From positions 5,603,001 to 5,667,000 of the forward strand of contig NC_072795.1 in NCBI RefSeq assembly GCF_028583425.1: a stretch of DNA of 64,000 nt, in the 5' to 3' direction. The position numbers and the translations under genes were made by a program. The notes under the pieces were generated by a model. It was not told the origin of the DNA and did no database searches. It was given only the letters and a program-made list of their open reading frames with translations. Shown here in pieces: positions 1 to 41,600 of the stretch; position 1 is the first letter of the stretch; each line of letters starts with the position of its first letter. Source of the DNA: Eublepharis macularius (lineage: Eukaryota; Chordata; Lepidosauria; Squamata; Eublepharidae).

Positions 1-237
1 CTAAAGCATCTCTGACAAGTATTCATCCAGCCTCTTCTTGAAAACTGCCAGTGAGGGGGAGCTCACCACCTCCCTCAGCAGCTGATTCCACCTTTGAACT
101 ACTCTGACCATGAAAAAGTTTTTCCTAATATTCAGCCGGTACCTTTGTGCATGCAATTTAAGCCTGTTGCTTCGGGTCCTATCCTCTGCTGCAAACTGGA
201 ACGGCTCCTTGCCCTCCTCCAAATGGCAACCTTTCAA
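1..237 (-). mobile_element. CR1-type LINE, 3' end of ORF2
   Basis: The minus strand stays open for 78 codons and reads like the C-terminus of a CR1 reverse-transcriptase protein: RLNIRKNFFMVRVVQRWNQL then REVVSSPSLAVFKKRLDEYL. It runs off the window edge on the downstream side and is a 5'-truncated dead copy. Confidence 0.85.
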
Positions 238-385
238 ATATCAGATACGTGGATTTCCCTCCACGTAAAAATTATAAAGCTCCAAACTCTGTCTTCCTAT
301 ATCCACTTTTATTTTTCATACTTCCTAGGAATAGAACCACCAAGAAACTGCATAGTAGGAAAATGCGAGACCTGAACTGAAAAAG

Positions 386-500
386 AACAAGATGGATAGC
401 CATGTTAGTCTATCTGTAGCAGCAGAAAAGAGCAAGAGTCCAGCAGCATCTATAAGACTAACCAAATTTGTGGTAGGGTATGATGAGCTTTCATGAGTCA
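386..500 (-). mobile_element. Penelope-like repeat, family C, truncated
   Basis: On the minus strand it matches the family C copies at 6779-6975 and 10533-10745 (GAAAGCTCAT, CATACCCTACCACAAAT, then GGCTATCCATCTTG). It is truncated at the hammerhead-like core, where a SINE follows directly at 501. Confidence 0.6.
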
Positions 501-757
501 CAGCCAGTTTGGTGTAGTCATTAAGAGCGGCAAGTCTCTAATCTTGAGAGCTGGGTTTGATTCCCCACTCCTCTGCTTGAAGCCAGCTGGGTGACTTTGG
601 ATCAGTCACAGCTTCTAGGAGCTTTCTCAGCTCCACCCTCCTCTCCAGGTGATTATTGTTGTGGGGATAATGACATACTTTGTAAACCACTCTGAGTGGG
701 TATTAAATTGTCCTGAAGGGCAGCATATAAATCAAATGCTGTTGTTGTTATTATTAT
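501..757 (+). mobile_element. tRNA-derived SINE (family 1)
   Basis: A-box-like TTTGGTGTAG and B-box-like GGGTTTGATTCCCC at the 5' end, a body with GATAATGACATACTTTG, and an ATAAATC tail with GTT/ATT repeats. The same family recurs at 27191, 44302, 47706 and 51329. Confidence 0.85.
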
Positions 758-767
758 AAGCAGCTAT

Positions 768-944
768 GGTTGTTGTGGATTTTCTGGGCTGTATAGCCGT
801 GGTCTTGGCATTGTAGTTCCTGGCATCTTCAGAGGTGTAGCACCAAAAGACAGAGATCTCTCAGAGATCAGCAGCTGCTGGCAAAACGTCAGGAACTACA
901 ATGCCAAGACCACGGCTATACAGCCCAGAAAATCCACAACCACC
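768..944. mobile_element. Penelope-like repeat, family A, palindromic copy
   Basis: Arms 768-822 and 890-944 are inverted and match at 54 of 55 positions. The centre carries the CATCTTCAGAGGTG and GCTGCTGGCAAAACGTC segments typical of this family. The hammerhead-like core is damaged (GAAA became AAAA). It lies about 0.6 kb upstream of the PSMD1 start codon. Confidence 0.7.
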
Positions 945-1569
945 ACCGTTCTCCGGCCATGAAAGCCTTCAACAATACATTATAAGCTGCTGTTTATCTG
1001 TCTCAATAGGGGGTGTCTTTTTCCACCCCCAAATGGGAGACGAATTCCCGTTGCGTTTCTTCTGCCGAAAGCATAGACGGCGTGCAAAAAGATAGGGCGA
1101 AGAACCGGCTTTAGAAAAAGCCACGCTTTGGCCGCGCTTTGCCGGCGCTTCTGCACTGAAGTCTTCAATGAAGGCTCTGAACAGGCGGCGCAGCAAGGCG
1201 GAAGCTGGTAAAGGTGTCTATTGACGTGCCTGATTGATATCGCCGCCGGATGACCGCGTTCTGAGGACGCGTTTCTTCCCTATTTCCTCTTCCCTGCATT
1301 CTCAGCATCTCCATAGATTTCTCTGTCTTTTTTCTGCGCGGCGGCCGGGGCTTTCCTAGAATCAGGCTTTTACTTTAGACAGCCTCACCCGGCTCGTTGC
1401 CCGGGAGAGGGGTCCTGAGGGGGCGAGGCCGTAACGCGTCACATCCGGAGTGGCTTGAGGACGCGCCGGAAGCGGCAAAGGAGCTTGGTCACGGACTGCC
1501 GTTGTGAGGGGCGCCGCTGGCCAGATTCTCCCTCAGCCCCGTAGCGCCGAGCCGAGCCACGCCGGCGTC

Positions 1570-32320
<30,751 letters not shown>

Positions 32321-32555
32321 GAGCCCCAATGGTGTGGTGCAGTGGTTAGAGCGTTGGACTAGGAGTTTGGACCGCCGGGTTGGAGTCCTCCGTGCTGCCG
32401 TGGAAGCCTGCCCGGTGTCCTTGTGCCTGTCGCGGTCTCTCAACCTAACCTACCATCACAAGGTTGCTGTTAGGATTAATCAGAGGGGTGGGGACGATGT
32501 GAAAAGCCGCTTTGGGTCCCTCAAAGAGAAAAGAGGGATATCAATTTAAAAATAA
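32321..32555 (+). mobile_element. tRNA-derived SINE (family 3)
   Basis: GGTGTGGTGCAGTGGTTAGA (A-box), GGGTTGGAGTCCTCC (B-box), GTTAGGATTAATCAG, GGTCCCTCAAAGAGAAAAG, and an A-rich tail. Confidence 0.8.
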
Positions 32556-32572
32556 GCATGCATGTATAGATA

Positions 32573-32785
32573 TAGATACTGTCTACAGTCCTGTTCTCTT
32601 TATAAAAGCATCTTCTTGTAGCATTCTGTTATGCTAGAGCCCTATTTCCTTTGTAAAAGTACCCTTATGATCAATTCTGTGTTACATAGTTTGAGGAATG
32701 CCAGAAGTGTGGGAAGTTTCCTGACCTCCTTAGCCAAGCCATTCCTCAAGGTGGGGGCCCACAGCAGAACTTGTTACTTGTAGCA
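32573..32785 (-). mobile_element. L2-like LINE 3' tail
   Basis: Antisense tail with TTTATAAAAGCATCTTC and GCCAAGCCATTCCTCAAGG, similar to 14165-14320. Confidence 0.45.
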
Positions 32786-33244
32786 TCCCTGTAAGGTAGG
32801 CCAGTATTACCCCCATATTGCACGCCAGGGCTGAAGCCAAGAGAGTGGCTTGTATGGACTGGACCACCCCTCAGGTTTGAAAGAAGTGAGGTTCAAGCCA
32901 CGTCTTCTTCCTTTGCAGTTCAGGGCTTAATTTAAACCTGAGGCTGGCAAGGAAAAGCAACTCACCTGTGGAGTTTTGCGCTTTGCAGTTTAAATTGGTC
33001 TGTTATCTCGGCAAAGCAGATGTCCTTATATCTAATAGCCAAGGGTTACCTCCATGTGGATTAAAAAAAAAATATGCATCAGGGCCAGCCATGACTGCAG
33101 TTTAGGGTGCTGCAAACCAAAAGAAAATATGATTTGTTGGGTGAGGGGGAAGGACAAAAATATTAAAAATGATGTTTAGGCATGTGCAGGTTTTGGAGGG
33201 AGGGAATCCGCTGGACTTTGAGAAGCATTTTGGGTAGTTGTAGA

Positions 33245-33487
33245 CAGGGCTTTTTTTCAGCTGGAACGTGGTGGAAGGGAGTTCCGGAACCTCTTGAAAA
33301 TGGTCACATGGCTAGTGGCCCCGCCCCCTGATCTCCAGACAGAGGGGAGTTTAGATCGCCTCTTGTAGAGGGCAATCTAAACTCCCCTCTGTCTGGAGAT
33401 TGGGGCAGGGCCACCAACCATGTGACCATTTTCTCCGAGGGCAACCCACTGAGTTCCACCACCTCTTTTCCCACAAAAAAAGCCCTG
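33245..33487. mobile_element. hAT-like MITE with perfect 8-bp target-site duplication
   Basis: Starts CAGGGCTTTTTTT and ends AAAAAAAGCCCTG. GTTGTAGA flanks it at 33237-33244 and 33488-33495. The middle is a long palindrome, with a GGGGAGTTTAGATCGCC arm against GGCAATCTAAACTCCCC. It has no coding capacity. Confidence 0.85.
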
Positions 33488-33495
33488 GTTGTAGA

Positions 33496-34779
33496 TAACC
33501 CCAAGTGGTGCCTGACATTGCAGCAGTGGACCCAGTCAGCTGGAAGAGGTGAGGGGGAATTGGGTCCAAAATCAGCACAGGGAGGAAGCGAACTTGGATC
33601 CGTGATAGAATTAGGGGCCAAAGGGAAAATAAGATCTCCCTCCCCTTTTCCCTTTTGTGTGTGTACTTAATGGCTACCCCAGGAATATGTAGCCCCAGGC
33701 AGGCATAGCACTGGCTTGCTAAGCACACACACTTATATCTAATAGCTAAGCTATTCGATATAACCTCCCCCAGTGTCTCATTCAAACTGAGCTCCTACCT
33801 GTGGTTTGCACTGTGGGAGGTTGTTTTGGCCTTTGCCAGTATCACAATTCAGTTGGGCCTTGGTCTCTCAGGCTTGAGGCGGCATCAGCTCTCACAGTTA
33901 TTTGTATTTGATAGAAAACTCTGCAGAGAAACCTCTGATGGCTTGAAACTTTAAAGCGAGCTGCCTTCAGCCCGATAACAAGAGCGTGCCGGGAAGGGTG
34001 TGAAACGTTCTGAGCGGAGCCTGGGCTTCGCTGCAATTCGGTCTTTGTTTGGCTGAGCTGCACAGCCTTGGACCGAAGTGATTTCCGGGGCAGCTCCAGC
34101 ATAAGAGAGACCCCCCTGCTGCTTTAATATAACTCCTATTGAAACTTTCCACTGGGGGCTGCCAAAAGTGGAATTAAGACTGTGATATCTTGTTAAGAGG
34201 ACGTAAGTGAAGTGTCTGGGAAGGATCAGATCGAGGATGGATAGGGTTATAGTGGGGAATATGAATAACTCTCAAGGGCGGGGGAATGTTATCCCTTTGG
34301 GGGCTACAGACGTCCTAAGTGACTCTTCCAGGGTGAGTCATCCGTCAGGTCTTTTGGTGCATCAGCCGATAGTCCCAAACGGAACTGAGGTGTGGGCTTC
34401 CGTGAATTAATTCTTGCAGTTGCTGATTAATATTTGTAGTTAGGACAAGAGCCCTGTATACATGATGTGACAAGTTCTGGGCACAGAGCCGGAGAGTAGC
34501 CGTGCCCTCTGCCTATGTGCGTGCAGCCCCACAGAGGTGAGTAACACAGAGAGCCTGCACATGTGCACACGGAAGAGGCTCAGAGGTGCAGGTGCACCCA
34601 CCCCGTGACTTGAGACCTTCAGGTCCTTGGTTCCATTGTCCATCAACCCCCCTTCTATCTGTTGCTCAGTGGGAGAATGCCCACTTCATATATCAGTGAC
34701 CTGAAACTAAAGTGTCCTTGAAGGTGGTTTGGAACCTGCAGTCGATACAAAATAGAGGTTTACTTGTTGCTTACCAGCG
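33496..34779. other. Intron 16 sequence, no recognised element
   Basis: Nothing recognised on either strand. Confidence 0.45.
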
Positions 34780-35270
34780 GAAGCAGGGAGCTTCAGGGTT
34801 GCCTGTATGCTTCTGGGTCCAATTCAGGGTGCTGTTTTTAACCTTTGAAGCCATATGCAACCTGGGGCCAGTCTGTTTGAAGGACCGTACGTAGTTCCCG
34901 TTGTGGACTTGTATGCCCACTCAGATCCTCCCAGGGCCCTCCCTACAATCTGTCTGATGGGCCACTGTCGGGGCTTGTTCGTTCTCAGCAGTGGTTCTGG
35001 TCCGTTGGAATACTCACCCTGAGGATGTTTGATGCCCCCCCCCCTTTATTGACTTGCTTTAGCAAACAATGAAAAGCTGTATTATTCAGATGGGATTCGG
35101 GCAGGTGACTGAGGACTATGTTGATCGGTGCGTTGGAAACAGAGGGTGGCTTTATTGATGGGTGATGGTCTCTGTTGAATCGGGCCTGGTTACAGTTTCA
35201 GTTGTTTTGTAAGCTGCTTTGAGCTGTGGCAGTCAGTGGGAAAGGTGGGATAAAAATGTTTCAATGAATA
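34780..35270 (+). mobile_element. L2-like LINE 3' end
   Basis: Decayed reading TTCTGGGTCCAATTCAGGG, GAAGCCATATGCAACCTGG, then the 3' tail TTTTGTAAGCTGCTTTGAGC and GGTGGGATAAAAATG. Confidence 0.6.
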
Positions 35271-35699
35271 GGGGTATTTCTTGTGTTGTGATGGAAGAGG
35301 AATTTCTTTTTCCAAAATTCACTTTTTTAGATATCATTGATGCCTCTTACATTCTTTTTTTGAAAGAGGGATTTTCTTTCCTTTCTCTCTGATTTCTCTG
35401 TGTAGAGAAACCAGTGCGCCCTTTTGTAACAGTGGCCCTTGTGGTTGTTTTGTGTTACACTTTGCAAGCTGGTCCTGTAGAGGAGGGTAGGGAAGTTTGG
35501 GAAGCCATTCCCTGCCTCTGAGCATGTACAGAGTGATACTGTTAAATTTTGCAGACCCTCCATTTCTGCCCCTCTCCTCTCTTCGAATTTCTCTGTGATC
35601 AAAACGGAATTGATTAGACTTGGACTCCAAATTCCTAAAAAGAGGGAAAGAAAAGAATTGCTGGATTTCAGGGAGTAGTTGAGCAAAGAGAAATTTAAA

Positions 35700-35965
35700 A
35701 AAGAACCTCCTCAGGATACAGTGAAGCCTCCCGCCGTTAGCATGCCACACCCTGGGAAACTCTTACAGGATGACTCAGCCCAAACCCACCTTCCTGAGTA
35801 GATACAAATGACCTGCCAACATCTTTTCCACACTGTGACACTGAGAGATCTCTGTCTTTTGGTGCTACATCTCTGAAGATGCCAGCCACAGCTGCTGGCG
35901 AAACGTCAGGAACTACAATGCCAAGACCACGGCAGTGCAGCCCGGAAAATCCACAACAACCAACT
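35700..35965 (+). mobile_element. Penelope-like repeat, family A, single-orientation copy with hammerhead-like core
   Basis: Starts near GAACCTCCTCAGGATAC, ends CCACAACAACC. Intact core: CTGAAGA 35873-35879, stem II GCCAGC 35881-35886 with GCTGGC 35894-35899, GAAA 35900-35903, then CGTC. CCT before the core can pair with AGG after it as a short stem I. It extends further upstream than the palindromic copies and shows what the full unit looks like. Confidence 0.75.
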
Positions 35966-35999
35966 AAAAAATTTCTCTTTAACAACTCTTGTTATTTCT

Positions 36000-36945
36000 G
36001 CCCTGACTTCCAACTGTGGAAGTTTCTTTCTGCTGAGCCTCTTCACTACGATTCTCTTTGGGGGCAGGGGGTGGGGGTGGAAATTCAGGCCTGTTGAGTT
36101 TGTGGTTTAAAGCAGGTATTTGAATTACGTCAGTCTGTTTTCCTTTTTTCTAATCTTCCAGATTTATTTTTGTGTCTTTTATTGACAGCCAGTCCCCTTT
36201 GAAGTTCTCCTGTGGACGAAAAGTGTGTGTCGGGGCAGGGGGTGAAATCCTGTGCTCGGTGCGTGTGGTCTCTGGGCGGTTTTAAGTGGCCCGTCACGTG
36301 CAGCGTGGCAGGAGTGGAGCTCTGAGTGGGTCCTGCTCCTGCTGCTTTTCCTTTCTGTGCCTTCCCGGAGGGTGCCACGTAGGGTTTGGTTTCGTGCTCC
36401 TCCAGTTCCCTGGTGCAGGCTGCAGATGTCTCTGCCGAGCCATTTTGCGTGCCGTGTGGCCAGCCATCCCTCCTTGCCAGGCACAGAACTACCTTCTCCT
36501 GTGGGCAGCTGGGACTGTTTAATTGACCCCGTCGTGTTTGTTCAGAAGAAAAAATTCCACGCGCTCCTCCTGTACTTTGAGGGATTTTTTTTCCAGATCG
36601 GTTCTGATGGAACATTTTTGCTGTCTGATCTCATTGCTGTTTTCTGGCTTGGCCAAGTGCAAAAATCACCATTGGGAATGGAGAGCTTGCTGCCGGACTG
36701 GGCTGCCTGCGTTCAGTCTTCTGTCTTGACTGTCCAGTGCTAGCCGCTGGGGTTGGAGCTTTCATCAAGTGATAACTGTGATTGACTTACAAAAGCTTTG
36801 AAATGTTACCCCGGTTGATCAACAGGGCTGTCAACAAGTATAATGGTACATCATGCTTGTCCGCCACTGAGTGACCCTGGTACTTCTCAGTTTGCCTTGA
36901 AAGAGGCCAGAGTGATAGACAGGGGTTTGGAGGCACATAGCCCCC
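36000..36945. other. Intron 16 sequence with chance open frames
   Basis: Open frames of ~160 codons on both strands overlap between 36130 and 36743, but neither resembles a known protein nor has splice or start context that stands out. The DNA is moderately GC-rich. Confidence 0.45.
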
Positions 36946-36947
36946 AT

Positions 36948-37230
36948 AAGTAGGGTCGCCGGGTCCCCTGGGGCCCAAACTGGAGGACGAGGGGAAACTT
37001 GCCTCGCGCAAACCGCACACATGCTCCTGAGGACCTCCTTGTCATGCAGAGAGTGATGCCATTCCCTACACGATGAGGAAATCCTCCGGAGCACGCAGGA
37101 GCGCAGTTCGGAGCTGCCAGGCCCTTTCCCTGCACGTCCCCCCCCCCAAGCTGGCCAAGTGAGCTGTGGGGGGGGGGGGTGGAGGCTGGGAGCAGGAGGT
37201 CCCCTGCCCCGACCAGGGAAATGGGACCCC
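36948..37230. repeat. GGTCGCCGGGTCCCCTGG-type interspersed repeat
   Basis: GC-rich block beginning GGTCGCCGGGTCCCCTGGG and containing GTCATGCAGAGAGTGATGCC and CGGAGCACGCAGGAGCG, with poly-C/poly-G runs. It matches my recollection of a reptile interspersed repeat; class unknown. Confidence 0.4.
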
Positions 37231-37254
37231 TGCACATAAGTCTGGCTCTCTTCT

Positions 37255-37390
37255 GGGTTTAGTAGGCAGGTTGTTGTCCTTACACCATCCCCACGAGGTA
37301 GGTTAGGCTGCAAAAGAGGGTGACCAGCCCAAGGGCTGATTAGAGACATGGAACTGGGTCTCCTAATCCTTGTCTAGCACGCTGACTGCT
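37255..37390 (-). mobile_element. SINE fragment (family 3)
   Basis: Antisense fragment with CACGAGGTAGGTTAGGCTG and TGGGTCTCCTAATCC. Confidence 0.45.
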
Positions 37391-37537
37391 GTATCTCATT
37401 GGCTTGTTAATAAGGCCCTTAGTAAGGTTTTCCATTCTCTTAGCATTTTACACCAGCAGAAACTAAAAGATTCTTTAGGAAATTGGCAGGGGGGCGGGGA
37501 GAGAGATTATATGATGAATGAAAGCAGGTACTGGTTG

Positions 37538-37935
37538 GGAGCCAGTGTGGTGTAGTGATTAGTGTCAGTCTGTGTATGGGGACCTGGATACCTTGACCTG
37601 GATATCCCAGGAGGGCCTGATCTCGTCAGTTCTCAGAAGCTAAGCAGGGTTGGCCTTGGTTAGTAAATTGGATGGGAAGACCGGGGTTGCAGAAGCAGGC
37701 AATGGCAAACCACCTCTGTTAGTCTCTTGCTATGAAAACCCCACCAGGGGTCGCCAAAAGTCAGCTAGGACTTGAGGGCAGGATTTCATTTTCATGTATG
37801 GAGAGATCCCATTTCAAATCTGGGCTCGCCCATGAAGATCGGTGAATGACTATGGGCCAGCTTGTCTTCTTTCAGCTTAGCCAACCTCTCTGGGTTGTTG
37901 TGAGGATAAAATGGAGAAGGAACCGCATATGCTAC
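37538..37935 (+). mobile_element. tRNA-derived SINE (family 3) interrupted by a 5S-derived SINE
   Basis: The head GAGCCAGTGTGGTGTAGTGA runs to about 37590. The body resumes at about 37796 with TTCAAATCTGGGCTCGCCC and continues to GGATAAAATGGAGAAGGAAC. TGTATGG occurs on both sides of the insertion, a plausible target-site duplication. Confidence 0.65.
37588..37795 (+). mobile_element. 5S rRNA-derived SINE
   Basis: GCCTGATCTCGTCAG, TCAGAAGCTAAGCAGGGTTG, TTGGTTAGTAAATTGGATGG follow the 5S rRNA internal promoter region closely. Then comes a body with GGCAATGGCAAACCACC and an end GACTTGAGGGCAGGATTTCA. It is not a functional 5S gene because the flanking 5S sequence is missing. Confidence 0.85.
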
Positions 37936-37999
37936 TCTGAGCTCTTTGGAGAGTGGCCCAGATAAGCGTGCTGCAGAGACTGTTGGTGCTGGAGATGGG

Positions 38000-38110
38000 G
38001 CTGGTGTTGTGGCTGAGTGGCAGAGCATCTGGTTGGCATGCAGAAGATCCCAGGTTCCAGCCACATCTCCATTTTAAAAAGGATCAGTTGGTAGGTGATG
38101 TGAAAGGTCG
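38000..38110 (+). mobile_element. tRNA-derived SINE (family 5, CAGAGCATCTG type)
   Basis: GTGGCTGAGTGGCAGAGCAT, GCATGCAGAAGATCCCAGG, TTCCAGCCACATCTCC, then GGTGATGTGAAAGGTC. Other copies: 48705, 50466, 59365. Confidence 0.75.
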
Positions 38111-38169
38111 CTGCCAAAATGACAGAGGCGTGAGGTTCAAAATGGGGGACTCAGTCTTTTAACCTCTAC

Positions 38170-39930
38170 GCACTGCTTGTTCTTATCCCTATGCCACATA
38201 GTCCAGAGTATGTCTCTGCCCCATCAACTGAGCCACCATGGATGCCCAGTGTCATATTCTAGCTATCTGATTTATGACTTCATTGCAATGCTGTTTCTGG
38301 TCGCCCGATATTGCAGCCCCAGAGGGTCCTGATTCCATAGTTTTTCAGAAAATACTGCAAATCTCCTTTTTAAAAATCCTGCATTTAGTGATTTTTGATT
38401 CAATATCTAGCATATAATTCTGCTGAATATGTTGAGTATGAGATTTTAGGTTGTAATTTGTTTGAGCTACATGGACGTTTCAGAGAAAAGCAAGGGTCGG
38501 CTCTTTAAAATAGAAGGAGAGCTTCGTTAAAGGAGCAGTGGGAAGGTCAAGGGCGGAGAGTGGCAAATGGTATGGAAATATCATGCAGTGATTCTCCTGA
38601 AGAAGGGGGATTTCAGAAAGGATTCAGGGGAACTGAAGAATTGGAAATCATGCCCTGGCTCTGTGTGTGCACCGTGATTATTCGTATAGGTTGGTGAGAG
38701 GGTTGAAATGATTTCCAGTAATGGATGCAGGACTTCGGTGCTTCACACAGTTCCTTCCCTCTTTCTGTGAGTAGCAAAACCAGAATAAATTATGCAGAGA
38801 GAGACTTTATGCAAATGCTTTTGTGTTGCAAAACTTATGTAGGTTGCAGAATTCTGCTTTCCTTGGGGTATGATTTGAGCCAGAATCCTAATTTACACAC
38901 GGAATGCCTGCAGCCCTGATCATGCCTCCATCCTAGATGTGCGTATCTCGGCTATGGTTATTGGCAAGATGAATGCACTTTGCAGCTGCGCAGAGAATAT
39001 TGCTGTGCATATTCTAGGGCTGAGTCCTGGCACCAGAATAGGTTCTGGGGCTCAGCCCCAAGATAATCCATGTGGCTTTTGACTGAGCTTTTATACACTG
39101 GTGAAGACTTCTTCCGTCTTACGCAAGGCCATAATGCTCTTAACGCCTGAATGTAGAAAAGGCAGAATGATCATCCCTGGAAACGTTTCAAACATCCAAG
39201 CTGTAATGATAAGGTGGATTGTGTCTTTCCCCTAGACTATTAATAACTTCTGGTTTAAAACAGCGATCCCTGATAAGCCTTCGTTTACGCACACGGTGAT
39301 GAAATGCTGTTATCTTCCTGTACGTGCTGCAGGCAAATCTCTGAACGAGTTCTCCTGCAGGTTGTTAAAGACTGTGTTGGCCGAGGTGAGATTTATACTA
39401 GGGAGTTCCTGATGCTTAGCCACTGTGTTATTCCTGATGGTTAACTTTGTGTAGTTTGTACACTAAGGTTCCTTACAAGTGAAGTAGTTAGTAACGCTTA
39501 GCATATATGGCTGGTGTTCGAAGCAGTTCATGTATTATCGTAGTAAGAATTTTTCTTTATTTAAGCTATAAACAATAATGTAAAAGCTATAAACAATAAA
39601 CATAAAAAAATAAACACAACATTATAAACACACACACACACACTAATAATACATATAAACATAATGTAACAAACAAGAAAAGAAAAAAAACCCTAAACTA
39701 CAAATTGAGTTCCGATTTTCTCCGCAACAAATATACATCATTTTCAAAGTCTCACTTATTCTATATTAAACATAAGAACCCTCTTTTTATTGTTCATGAT
39801 TCTTAATCCATAAATCCAGATGTCATCAAGTCATTATTATCTATTTCATGTAAAAAATCTATAAATGGTTTCCATTCAGTCAAAATGTAACTAATGTCTT
39901 TTCTCTAATCACTTCACTCCAATTAGTTGT
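38170..39930. other. Intron 16 sequence, no recognised element
   Basis: AT-rich in its last 400 bases, with a short CA run at 39630-39642. Nothing else recognised. Confidence 0.45.
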
Positions 39931-39942
39931 TCAGCTCTGATC

Positions 39943-40035
39943 AACAGTGCAATCTTATGGTGAGTTACTCCAGTCTAAGCCCATTGAAGTCAATAGACTT
40001 AGACTGGAGTAACTCTCCATAGGATTGCTCTGTTA
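39943..40035. repeat. 93-bp hairpin element
   Basis: Inverted arms: GAGTTACTCCAGTCTAAGC at 39962-39980 against AGACTGGAGTAACTC at 40001-40015, extended outward by GCAATCTTATGG and CCATAGGATTGC. It has the form of a small foldback MITE. Confidence 0.7.
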
Positions 40036-40589
40036 ATCTTTAATGATACTTAGTAAGAACTTCCTTACAGGATCAAGCCAAGGTCTATGTAGACCTGCAT
40101 CCACCTGGATGTCTGTGAAAATTTGTAAGTAGGATGCAATAAGTCAGTTGCTATGCTTCGTTTCTAGTATATTGGTTACTCAAGCAGCGAACGGTATTTC
40201 TCTTGTCTGGGCCTCAAAAAAGAAAGCCCTTTAAGGGATGGTTGTGAAGCCTTGAAGTGAAATCAGACTTGGCACTAAAAAAGAATTGAGGTGAGGTGGG
40301 ATTCTGAGAACTGTAGGTATTTTTTCTAACAGCCTCTAGCCGTGTATGTCAGTGTGTTCCTTTGACAAGCATCAAAATTACGTCTAGCTGGCAAACTGAG
40401 GAAGATACAATTGGGGTCTTGCAAGAAATTCCCAAGCAGAGGGGGAGAAGATCCCCGCCAGAATTCTTCCTCTGGTCTTGAGTAGTGCACATTTGGGAAA
40501 GATACTAATAGGAATTTGGAAGATCCCCTTGGTGAAGCTGTGTGCAAAAATCGTAGGGGTTATACTATTAAAGATTCTTCCCTTTCCAC

Positions 40590-41425
40590 CATTTCCTGTT
40601 TTTTAATTTGTCGCACCTGGAAAGTACTCTGCACAGATCTCCCCTCGAAGTTCGCTCAGAGACTCCAGTTTGTTCAAAAAGCTGCAGCTCAGTTATTATC
40701 TGGGGCTAGACAGATCGTGCATATTCCTCCATTTTGCAGTCACTCCATTGGCTGCCCATCAGTTACTGGGCTCAGTTCAAGGTTTTAACTATCACATGCA
40801 AAGCCCTTCATGGCCGCGGCCTCTCATATCTGCGGAACTGCCGCTCTCCCTATGCTCTGACCCCGTACCTTTGCTCATCTGATCAGGGTCTTCTGCAGGG
40901 GCTTGCTTATAAATGGGCAGAATCAACAGCTGCCCTTACATGTGCATTCTGTGTTGTGGCCTCCTCCTTGCGGAACGGCCTGTCTGATGAGGTGAGGAGG
41001 GCTCCCTATTCTTCTGGCTTTCCACAAACTGAATTTATTCAGGAGGGCTATTTTACATGAGTAGGAGGGCTGCGCTTGAAGGGAAACAGTTCAAAAGAGA
41101 CACATTGATTGGTAAAGATGTAGGGATTATTAAATATCCTCCTCTGTGTTGCTGTATGTTCCTGCTGGGTAGTGTCTGCACTGTTTAATATGTCGTGTTT
41201 AATGACTTATGCTTCGTTTCTGCATATATAGTATATAGTGTTTTGTACTTATTGTAATTATTACCATTTACGAAGACCTTTTTTTCTGTGTTTTCAAATT
41301 TTGCCAATTTTTTTCTTCTGCGTATCCTATTGCGTTATTTATTGAATATCCCTTCCTGTTGATTGTATTGACTTAACTGTGTAATCTGCCTCGAGTCTCT
41401 GCAGGAAAGGCAAACTATAAATAAT
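40590..41425 (+). mobile_element. L2-like LINE, ORF2 C-terminus and 3' tail
   Basis: Frame-shifted translation gives FAQRLQFVQKAAAQLLSGAR, SLHWLPISYWAQFKVL and TCKALHGRGLSYLRNC, the hallmark end of L2-type reverse transcriptases. The non-coding tail follows, ending TAATCTGCCTCGAGTCTC and ACTATAAATAATC. Confidence 0.8.
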
Positions 41426-41600
41426 CTGAGAGCCAGTGAGAATAATGGTTGGTTCCAGTGTTGGGCCAGGATCTGGAAGACCCAGGTTCGAATCCTCACG
41501 CTGCCATGGAAGCTTGCTGGGTGACCTCGGGCCAGTCACAAACCCTCATCCTTACCTACTTCACCGAGTCGTTGTGAGGATAAAATGAAAGACTGTCCCT
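41425..41600 (+). mobile_element. tRNA-derived SINE (family 3)
   Basis: AGACCCAGGTTCGAATCCTC (B-box), GCTTGCTGGGTGACCTCGG, GTTGTGAGGATAAAATG. Confidence 0.7.

Noticed and set aside
969-1196. Possible divergent coding transcript upstream of PSMD1
   Set aside because: Two overlapping minus frames in the CpG island without recognisable protein; a non-coding divergent transcript cannot be judged from sequence.
36130-36743. Overlapping open frames of ~160 codons on both strands
   Set aside because: No family resemblance, no splice context, and both strands open over the same GC-rich stretch, as chance produces.
37609-37690. 5S rRNA gene
   Set aside because: Only the internal 5S-like segment is present, fused to a SINE body.
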